From: Craterostigma plantagineum
Lineage: Eukaryota; Streptophyta; Magnoliopsida; Lamiales; Linderniaceae
NCBI GenBank assembly: GCA_027422505.1
Contig: JAPQWV010000018.1
Span: 13,968,001 to 14,032,000, forward strand
Direction: 5' to 3'
DNA: 64,000 bases
The notes below the pieces were generated by a model. The model saw only the letters and a list, made by a program, of their open reading frames with translations, searched no databases and had not been told where the DNA came from. The translations under genes were made by a program, and so were the position numbers. Positions 56,466 through 64,000 of the stretch are shown piece by piece. Within the stretch, counting starts at the first letter, position 1, and each line of letters opens with the position of its first letter.

Positions 56466-56725
56466 GAAAAACATATGCGAAAACCTGAAGACCTAGATTT
56501 TGTTCAAAAATACTCAAACTTGATGAAAATTTTTGGGTTCTTTTGCAGAAACACTCAAAATTATCCTACAACACTACACGAGTTTAAAATATAGCAAAAT
56601 AGGCATGGTTTCACTCAAAAATGTTCAAGAACATACAACAATGCGAAAAAAACACATAAAAGTTCGAATAAGCCTTAAAACAGCTGCGGAAATTCAGAAA
56701 ACTAAGTCCAATCGATCACGCTTTG

Positions 56726-56737
56726 GCTCTGATACCA
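56726..56737 (-). promoter_or_regulatory. Primer-binding site of copia element D
   Basis: The plus strand GCTCTGATACCA gives TGGTATCAGAGC on the element strand, two bases from the 5' LTR. Confidence 0.93.
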
Positions 56738-56739
56738 CT

Positions 56740-57028
56740 TGAAGGTCACCAGACACCTCAACGATTAATCAATGGGGAATCAAATATAGAGTTACGTAAG
56801 TTTTACCTTGAGTGTGTGTTCTTGGTGGGACTCACGTGACAGCGTTTTAGCAAATGAATGATTCAATCTATAATGAGGAGTGTTTTAGGGTTTTATACAT
56901 GGAATTAGGTATAAACTCATTGGGCCTCTAAATGGCCTATTACAACTTATAAACCACAAAATACATCATACGGAAATTACAAGACTTAGACTAAATTATT
57001 TTGGACATTCTAAAATATATTCCTAACA
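56740..57028 (-). repeat. 5' LTR of copia element D (289 bp)
   Basis: On the element strand it starts TGTTAGGAATATATTTTAGA and ends in GGTGACCTTCA. It resembles the LTRs of C (47775) and E (to 62907) at its start and in a later 'ggccca' block. The 5 bases beyond it are GTCTC. Confidence 0.85.
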
Positions 57029-57033
57029 GTCTC

Positions 57034-58747
57034 CGACGAAAAATACGGGCAAATAGAACAAATTTATTCGACGTTGTTATTTCAAACGTTTTTTATTTTT
57101 AGTTCTTTGCTCCCTGATATTATAGGTTTTACCTAAATACAACTGCATCTCATCTATATTAACTGGAAAATACAACATATCCCGAAACCATTATTGAAAT
57201 ACATTCAAACGATTAATAGGAAGAGATGTTAAGTTTGAATTTTCAGTACACTGCAGACGTGAGGTGGTATAATTCCTTAGTTACAAAAATAACTTTCTCG
57301 GTGGTGATAACAACGACAAAAGAGGAAGAAAACTAAACAGAAAACCATATGATGTTTCTTCGTCACATTGTTGTTCTTCAACTGCGTTGTCTCTTCGTTT
57401 TTCTCAGCTCTTCAATTCGAACTTTGACTTTCCAACAAGAAAAGCATAAACCTAAAACAAAAGATAAATTCCAAACCCTTTCCACGTAAATATTGATGAT
57501 TCTAACTCAGCACGATTAATGTTGCTACCTGCAAAGATGTTGCGGCACTTCAATCCATTGTATATGCAACTATAATCATCGCCAACGGTGCGTATATAGT
57601 GCAAGCGTGGCAGAATACATACTTGAGGATTTGGTCCTTACAGCATGTAATCAGACTGTAGGGATTTTTTCAGGTTCAATTTTATCCCAATCCCAAGACA
57701 TATAAACTTGTGGGGGTTTCCTCTCTAAATTCAGTTGGCAAATAGAGGGAGTTAGCTCACAAGCTTATATACTTGACCAACTTATTCCATTTATCCGATG
57801 TGAGAGTTGGGTTGACACACAACACAGACAGACTAACATTGGTAATGAAAGAACATCGGTTGCAGACGACTCAGCAAGGCGTTTACGATGATGCTTGTTA
57901 ATTAGACGCTATTTCGACATCATGATGAGCTGATATGGGCATTTCAAGAATTAGGCTGGATTGTACATCGTGGTACCTTTTATTGATCAAGCCTAGATAG
58001 TAGTTACTAATCTCTTGTTCTTGTGGTCTATATTTAATTCTTTTCTTTCGCTGTTTTGTCCGCTCCTTTGCACCATGTTTTTTAAATTATAAACGTCCTG
58101 TAAATTAATCTTTGTTTCTAAAATAATAGCATGGCATTGGAAGCGTAGCTTCGAAGTTCAGAACATAAAACCTAAGAACATACATTAGCTAGTTACTAGT
58201 GATGAAACAAAAACCGAGAAGTCACTTTAACTTTTTACAGAAGGTAGCAAGAGATTAGGAAAAAAATTGCATACTTCTTTTTTTTACGTCATTCATTCGT
58301 CGTATGAATTCAGCAAACATAGATCTTGTTGTATAAAAAAAAAAAAAAAAGACCTGATTGACTGCAACACAGGTCATCATAATCAACTGTCTCTTTTTAT
58401 TCTCATATGTTTTCTTTACTATGTCATGGCTCATAATGGTACAATACAACACCACGGGCGCCAAGTTAGTTATTAAGCGTCGAAAGATTAAGTGTTTTGC
58501 TGCATCGAGTTAGTCGAAGCGTTGAGGTTTTACGCAAGTTGATTTTTAAGGTCATTCATCATAACACATAAGAAAGCAGCGTTTCAAATGTTTATTTAAA
58601 ACCACGCCATAACAGTCAAGATGACGATTTGCGTTTTATTCTACCATGGTTCTTTGAAAGACAAAAAAGAAAAGGAAAAAAAAAAGCGCAAGTATGAAAA
58701 TAGCCATAGCATCGCACAGTGCGACGCCTTTTTTTTTATTATTTTCG
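57034..58747. other. Unassigned intergenic sequence
   Basis: No ORF above 70 residues with a domain. A poly(A) stretch lies at 58335-58350, and a short A/G-rich tract near 58665-58690. A decayed gene cannot be ruled out. Nothing else supported. Confidence 0.45.
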
Positions 58748-58749
58748 GA

Positions 58750-58780
<31 letters not shown>

Positions 58781-58831
58781 CTTCTTCTTCTTCTTCTTCT
58801 TCTTCTTCTTCTTCTTCTTCTTCTTCTTCTC
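58748..58831. repeat. (TTC)n microsatellite, about 27 units
   Basis: An uninterrupted TTC run. On the minus strand it is (GAA)n lying just downstream of the DUF26 stop codon, so it would be in that gene's 3' UTR. The poly-Ser, poly-Phe, poly-Leu and poly-Arg ORFs reported across it are artefacts. Confidence 0.97.
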
Positions 58832-58838
58832 ACATGGT

Positions 58839-59235
58839 TCACTCTTCGTGTTCAAACGGATGTTGATCGTACCTCATTTTACAGACGTCCAATTCGACCC
58901 ATGCGTTAACCGAAAATTCGCAAGTTTCAAAGAGATAGTCCGCAGCTGTGTCCAAACATTCCTTGCAATCCTCTTCCGAAATACCTCCTCCAGTGCACTT
59001 TGCGTAGTTACTAAGTTCGTCGCTTTCTTCATATATCATGAATCCGTCTTCGTGAGGAGTTGAATACGCCATGTCTGAAAACAGCGCTGAAAACTAATGC
59101 TGCGTACTCGCCATTAGGATCATATTTATCATCACTGCAAAAGTGTTCAGGTTCATCTTGACCGTGTATGGTCGATATATTTGTTAAAAATAGAGTGAAG
59201 ACGATGAGGAGAACGGCGTTCGAATGTTGGGACAT
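58839..59235 (-). pseudogene. Secreted Gnk2-like (DUF26) cysteine-rich protein, frameshifted
   Basis: The first frame starts at 59235 with MSQHSNAVLLIVFTLFLTNI, a clear signal peptide, followed by FCSDDKYDPNGEYAALVFSA, the usual first block of a DUF26 domain. About 50 codons in, the frame must shift by one (59029-59072) to continue as GFMIYEESDELSNYAKC, then DCKECLDTAADYLFETCEFS and VNAWVELDVCKMRYDQHPF. The core motif is C-x9-C-x2-C, one residue longer than the family's usual C-x8-C-x2-C. About 130 residues in total means a single DUF26 domain, like ginkbilobin-type antifungal or cysteine-rich secretory proteins acting in the apoplast. It could be a recent pseudogene or a sequence error at one base. 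Confidence 0.75.
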
Positions 59236-59324
59236 ATTTTAAACTTTCGTGGGGGCTTTGTTTTTAATTTCTTTTCCTCGCTTTTGAATGATGATGATGT
59301 ATGGTGGTTAATTATTGGTTTGCT

Positions 59325-59337
59325 GATATTTATATAG
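59325..59337 (-). promoter_or_regulatory. TATA box of the DUF26-type gene
   Basis: On the minus strand CTATATAAATATC lies about 90 bases before the ATG at 59235. This predicts a 5' UTR of about 60 bases. Confidence 0.6.
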
Positions 59338-59409
59338 GAGTTCGTATGCCTCGCTTTGATCGTTAATTTTTTTATTTTACTATTCCATGTCTTTATGTGA
59401 TCACTCACT

Positions 59410-60709
59410 AGCTAGTTCTGACATATAATGGGTACTCGATTAATCCAATATTAATTAGTCGCTGTCTTCATTTGGGGCGAACTACAAATGCCATGTCAAA
59501 CATTACAGACAAAGATCGTGGGAAACATCGACGGCGGTAATGAGTAAGATTCTTCAGTTATAATGCAAAAAGAGAATGACGAGGATATAATACAGAAAAG
59601 GTCATGGTATGATTAACCCTAGGATATATCTATACGATGGTAAAAACAACTCTTATAAGTTTTATTTAAATGGGGAACAATATGAATATTTTCGAAGAAC
59701 ATAGTCGAAGCGATTATATTACTATTTATTTATTTGTTCAATGGTTAGCCTTGACGAGCTAATAGTTAATACCGATGTCTTTCAAGCACCATATATGACG
59801 CTCTTGGCAGTTTGTAACTCCTTTATCACGATAAAAATTGAAAACTATGTTTTCAAATATGAAGCCAAGGAATTTGTTCTTATCGAAATTCGAATCCCAC
59901 TGAATAATTGGCGGGAAATAAATTTCATTCTGTTATTGTTGTTATTATTTTATTATTATTAGATCAATCCGATACAAGCAACGAGGTTTGACGTTGCTAT
60001 CTTCGCTGTGGCGAACTTAATGCCATGTTAAACATTTCAGACAAGGATTATATAGCAAACATCGAAGAAGCTGAGGCAAACGTTATAACTAAAATTTTAC
60101 CAATTAACTTTTCTGATTGATCATCTCACTGTGAAACTAAATTATTCGTGCATAATAGATACGACAGGGAAATATGTCTCTCTCCCTACATAATAACTAT
60201 ATATTAACCAATCTATATACATTCATTATTACCTTTATCCAACGATTACAGCACTAATTTGCCTCTAACAAATTGCATGACGCCCATTCTGTTGAGAACC
60301 AATAATTGTTCCTGCTTAGAGCAATAGAACCGTGGCACTGGCTGCTGTGCGATTATAAATATTAGAGTTGCACCCTCACAATCAGCTATAACTTTTGGCG
60401 CAACGATAAGCGCTTGGTCCTAATACATTCTTTTCTTTTCTAAATTCATTCATGAAAAAAGTCTTTGTCACTTTGAGTTGAATAGTCAACAAGTTCCAAT
60501 CTCTTGGCAGTTTTGTACTCCGTTTATTTGGATGAAAAGTCACGATGATTCAACGTTAAAGTGATATTTCCTTCATTGACGTATTTCCTTCCCACCAATA
60601 AGCCCTTCCCCACCAAAATTGTCCCACTTTGTCTCAGTGAAAGATTCAACGCGTTTTTGATGCCATGGAGAGGTGTGAAGGTTTTCATAATGTGGGAGGT
60701 GTGAAGTGT
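59410..60709. other. Unassigned AT-rich sequence
   Basis: No supported gene. A 73-residue frame at 59741-59962 ends in a poly-Leu/Tyr run from a TTATT repeat. The phrase 'gccatgtcaaacattacagacaa' (59491) recurs as 'gccatgttaaacatttcagacaa' (60021), so an old duplication of about 530 bp may be present. Confidence 0.4.
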
Positions 60710-61440
60710 TGTTAACGCCGGCGGATGCGATGCGAACGAATCGGTAGTATAAGAAAATTTCGAGTTTGTGCGAAGCACAATTTCCTTAAGGCAGATTTCC
60801 CTATATGGAACTGCCTCCCAGGATACGTCGGAAGAGCGCGACTTCGTCGTGCACTGAAGAAATCACAGGCGAACTTGAACAGATTATTTGAACAGTAATA
60901 TTTGCTTGATATTATTTCGTTAGAATTCGTATATCCATCTCCCTGAGTCAAACGCTTTATATAGGGAGAAGACAACCTTACTGAAGAGTAAGTCTCTTCG
61001 GACACACCTTTTGCTTCAAAAAGTCATGGCTTTTCGCCATGTTCTTTCTTTCGAACTGTCACACAACCGTTCACTCAAGATGGGTTTCCGTTAGGCTTTA
61101 GAATAAATAATCAAAATAAAAATAAAATTTATTTCTTTTGGAAAATAATAATCCGGTCGCAAGAAGGCGGGTTGATCAGGCCCGTCAATTTTTGTCCAGC
61201 ATTCTTGTGCGCGGGTCGCGCCCACACACGAGTCAACTGGATTTACACCCCCCTGTGCGCGCACGCGAGCGGCACATGTGTTGCATAATATTGCCTATTT
61301 ATTTTAAACAAATAAAATACACAACCATTTATAAGGAGGTAAAAACCTTGTGTTCTAACCAACGTGGGACAAACATATTTTTCCTATTTTATTTCCTCAA
61401 GTATTAAGCCCATTCTCATTCAAGCCCATTAACTCCAACA
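60710..61440 (-). repeat. 3' LTR of copia element F (about 730 bp)
   Basis: On the element strand it begins TGTTGGAGTTAATGGGCTTG directly after the polypurine tract CATGTGGGGGAT (61441-61452). It contains CCCTATATAAAGCG (near 60960) as a TATA box. The far end is placed at GCCGGCGTTAACA (60710) because it gives a TG...CA unit, but no second LTR is available to confirm it. Confidence 0.65.
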
Positions 61441-62630
61441 ATCCCCCACATGAATGAGAAGTGTTTCCCTTTTCGGAGTTTATACGTTCGTCATTGACCT
61501 CTGCTTAGAGGATACTATATTTTATTATTTGAACTTCCTCCTTGTAAAGCATGTTTGATTTACTAGCAGTCTAGTAGACGTGGTCCTTGAACTATCCCAC
61601 CTTTTGTGTAAACAAACCCACGTACAATACACGCATGTCATTTCTATTTGTTCAGTTCTCATTGTTTTGTTCGTTTTGGCTGTGAACACGTCTTGATTCT
61701 GCGAGGGTTTCTAAAGAACTGAGCCTTTTCCAGCCCTCCTTTGAAGCAGCCCCACTTCTCCCTTACATAGGTAACTTCTCACGTCGTGAGTATTTTCAAT
61801 CAATTCTCTGTGACAATCATTAAAGCATTATAATGCTAGCCCTTTTCATCCTCACTATTTCTGACAGGAATGAGCGGGGTTACCCCACAGTGATACTAAG
61901 TCCCAAGTTTAGGTTGTCCCTTTGAACTTAGATCTTGGGATCTCCAGTTACTTAGGTTGGGTTTCCTTTTTAGAACTTTTATACTTTAAGGCTTCTCAAG
62001 TCCATTCCTTTCGTCAACCTATAAATTGCGTCTCTATTTAACCCTTTCGTTAGCGGATCCGCTATGTTATCTTTCGATTTTACGTAATCTATCGAGATAA
62101 TTCCAGTTGAGAGCAATTGTCTAAGGGTATTATGTCGACGGCGTATATGCCTCGATTTACCATTATACATCGTACTCTGTGCCCGTCCAATTGCCGAGTG
62201 GCTATCGCAGTGTATGCATATAGGTGGCACCGGTTTTTCCAATTTTGGAATATCCTGTAGTAAGTGGCGTAGCCATTCAGCTTCTTCTCCACTTTTTTCT
62301 AAGGCAATAAACTAAGATTCCATAGTGGACCTTGCTATTTCAGTTTGTTTTGAGGATTTCCATAACACTACAGCTCATGCTAGTGTAAACACATATCCAC
62401 TTGTGCATTTTGAGTCTTTTATATCAGATATCCAATTTGCGCTAGTGTACCCTTCTAGTACAGCTGGATATTTTCCATAGTGCAATCGGAGATCACGAGT
62501 ATACCGTAGGTATCTCAAAACTCTTATAATTGCAGTCCAGTGCTCCGCACTTGGATTGCTTGTGTATGAACTTAATTTGCTTATCGCATACGCGAGGTCT
62601 GGCCTAGTACAACTTGTAATTCCAGATTAT
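61441..62630 (-). pseudogene. Copia element F: RNase H end and 3' untranslated region
   Basis: Read leftward from 62625: [36 protein letters not shown] and [20 protein letters not shown]. These give the RT/RNase H junction with the first catalytic Asp replaced by Asn in TSANW. Then follow VVLWKSSKQTEIARSTMES, HCDSHSAIGRAQSTMYNG, SRHIRRRHNTLRQLL and DYVKSKDNIADPLTKGL. One stop is visible near 62375 and one near 62313. The coding ends near 61979, followed by about 530 bases of 3' UTR. The 5' part is cut off where element E begins near 62630. Confidence 0.85.
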
Positions 62631-62907
62631 CCAAGAACACTTCAACAGATTAAACCTTCAATTAATATTATGAATAGTGTTTGGAGGCTTAGTGTTGAAT
62701 ACGTGAAGTTTTAGAAAATGGAAACTTAGATAACAATGTAGGGTTTAGGGCTTAAAGACCTTGAATAGGTGTTAAGCCCATTGGGCCCTAACAAACCCAT
62801 TACAACCTATCAACCCATCTTAAATGAAATAACACAATTAAATACATCAAAATGAAATACAAAGACTTTGAATAAATATTTTGAACACTTCTAAAATATT
62901 CCTAACA
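62630..62907 (-). repeat. 3' LTR of copia element E (about 280 bp)
   Basis: On the element strand it begins TGTTAGGAATATTTTAGAAG, after the purine stretch CACTTAAGGGGAGAA (62908-62922). It resembles the LTR of element D. Its left end is only approximate and may be truncated. Confidence 0.65.
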
Positions 62908-62922
62908 TTCTCCCCTTAAGTG
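62908..62922 (-). promoter_or_regulatory. Polypurine tract of copia element E
   Basis: The element strand reads CACTTAAGGGGAGAA, abutting the TG of the LTR. Confidence 0.7.
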
Positions 62923-63091
62923 TCCAAATTACGATGAAGCCTATTATCTAAGTCTTCATTTCTTCTTCTTCGAGCGAGGAGGAGGTGGAGGTTCCCTGTG
63001 AGCTAGATATGTCTTCCTAAATCCAAGGGTGTGCTCGAACTGTCTGATGTCGTTTCTGAGCACGATTCTATCTAGGATTCCTTGGATAATT

Positions 63092-63935
63092 TTATCCAGA
63101 ATGTTCTGGAAGTTCTGTCCCTTTGAGTATTGTATCGTCAGGGGCCGTCTCTTGTCTTATCCTGAGTTGTTTTAGGATTATCTGCGTTGTCTCATCAGAG
63201 AACTTGGCAGCTTCTGCTAATAAGAATGCCTGCATCTGATTTTTTGTTCGTTGAAGGTATGTGATCACAGGTTGTGGTTCAAGGAAGATGTAACCTTCGC
63301 CGAATTGATCAAGATCCTTGTACCTATTATCAGGCTGTGTCAAGTTTACTTTGCTCATATTACTTTCCAAGGACATTAGAAAATCATGTGAAGCGTAGAA
63401 CTTGATCTGCCTCAGCATGCATTCTTTGATAGCTCTGTATCCTTCACGCCTTTCGCGAGTGTCGAGGATGAATTTGTTGCGATATAAGTTGTACAACTTG
63501 TTCAGTTCGCCCAATGGAAAGAAAAGAAGATCGGCTTCTGTAAATCTATCGATAGACCTGTCATACCTCTCGATCACATAGACAGGGCCTACGTATCTTC
63601 CCATCCCGCACTCTATGTTCTGGATGTCGCAGATGGCCTTTTGAGCTCTGAGGTGTTTTTTGTATTGTTCTGTCGTCATTCCACCTCTTCCTGAGCTTTC
63701 CCAGAGCATGATCTGATGACGAAGACCCTTGGGCGTTCCTCTTAGGTGCTCAAGACCTCGAAGATTCAGCTCGTTGACTTCCTTTATTTCTTCCTCCTTC
63801 CGCCAGATCCTTGGATAATAGTCTTCAAGAAAGGTGCCTTGATCTTCGCGTTTCTCCAATGAGTCTCTATGAACTCGTAACCCGGTGTCGGTCTCTCGGG
63901 CACTTGATGTCGAAGGAGGTCTGGGAGGTTTGCTT
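63092..63935 (-). CDS. 3' accessory ORF of copia element E (start uncertain, runs toward the window edge)
   Basis: An open frame of about 280 codons, 180 bases upstream of the polypurine tract. Blocks in order: FLEDYYPRIWRKEEEIKEVN, YVGPVYVIERYDRSIDRFTE, LLFFPLGELNKLYNLYRNKF, CMLRQIKFYASHDFLMSLES, NMSKVNLTQP, and a tail with QMQAFLLAEAAKFSDETTQI. The middle blocks match the ORF of element B (23.0-23.3 kb). I recall related blocks (LY-x-L, R-x-x-x-x-x-R-x-x-D-x-Q-L-x-x-E-S, K-V-N-L-T-x-P) at the 3' end of asterid retrotransposons. Mostly charged and helical, no signal peptide or membrane segment, function unknown. Unlike B, this copy is uninterrupted. The true start may lie beyond a stop near 63935 or outside the window. 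Confidence 0.62.
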
Positions 63936-64000
63936 CAGGGTTTTCTCCTTGCTCCTCTTCTTCTCGATCGATACAAACGAAGTCTGACGCCGCCGCTCTT

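Larger units (their letters stand above)
52098..57028 (-). mobile_element. Copia element D, 5' portion (LTR, leader, gag, coiled-coil, 3' ORF part)
   Basis: Read leftward: 5' LTR 56740-57028, primer-binding site, repetitive leader, gag, a long coiled-coil region, then part of a 3' accessory ORF ending at the hAT insertion at 52097. Integrase, reverse transcriptase and RNase H motifs are absent from the whole stretch. The element either lost pol or belongs to a non-autonomous subfamily. No 3' LTR was found. Related sequence resumes at 46.07-46.86 kb. Confidence 0.72.

Noticed and set aside
58621..59063. Poly-Ser/poly-Phe/poly-Leu/poly-Arg proteins on both strands
   Set aside because: They are frames through a (TTC)27 microsatellite in the 3' UTR of the minus-strand DUF26 gene.

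Overview
This window looks like repeat-rich nuclear DNA from a flowering plant, probably a eudicot and possibly an asterid. The signs are AT-rich spacers, plant Ty1/copia elements primed by initiator tRNA-Met, a plant L1-type LINE with a zf-RVT tail, hAT/MITE/TRIM elements, and a plant-specific secreted Gnk2/DUF26-type gene. Almost every recognisable coding sequence is transposon-derived and decayed. Only two ordinary host loci are supported: an intact 288-residue ORF at 26498-27364 (minus strand) and a frameshifted DUF26-type secreted protein at 58839-59235 (minus strand).

Layout. 1-5.05 kb: a candidate Mutator-like non-autonomous element holding a 3 kb higher-order tandem array built on the word GTACCA. 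5.19-19.36 kb: an L1-type LINE with a 17-bp target-site duplication. It is split inside its reverse transcriptase by an 8.5 kb Sirevirus-like copia element on the minus strand (8849-17356, element A). 19.4-25.5 kb: a 94-bp tandem duplication, a minus-strand LINE tail, AT-rich repeats, the 3' end of another copia element (element B), and a second GTACCA-array element. 25.75-28.4 kb: a hAT-type MITE, the intact host-like gene, and a foldback MITE. 29.2-39.6 kb: a complete but mutated Sirevirus-like copia element on the plus strand (element G, TSD CAATT). 39.6-45.7 kb: a possible solo LTR, a 322-bp TRIM with GATCA duplications, a foldback element with a hAT MITE nested in it, and two more small TIR elements. 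46-57 kb: a layered complex in which copia element D (5' LTR at 56740-57028, minus strand) is interrupted by a hAT element, a copia 5' LTR (element C) and a possible Harbinger-like element. 57-60.7 kb: mostly unassigned DNA with the DUF26 gene and a (TTC)n tract. 60.7-64 kb: the 3' end of copia element F, then the 3' LTR and 3' ORF of element E running off the window.

The main theme is accessory coding capacity in copia elements. Elements A and G are flanked by different LTR sequences and lie on opposite strands. Both carry, between RNase H and the polypurine tract, a homologous extra ORF: a basic proline/serine-rich N-terminus, then a domain with GWE(K/N)FL and EAVKLFY(S/A)NL, then a charged tail. 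Elements B and E share a different ORF immediately upstream of the polypurine tract, and D carries a third type. All three sit where an env-like gene would be, but none shows the signal peptide or membrane anchor of an envelope protein. A second theme is three separate TIR-like elements with GTACC-rich interiors. No CRISPR array, tRNA gene, rRNA gene or bacterial-type operon is present. Boundaries were read by eye from terminal repeats and target-site duplications. Superfamily names are family knowledge, not database results.
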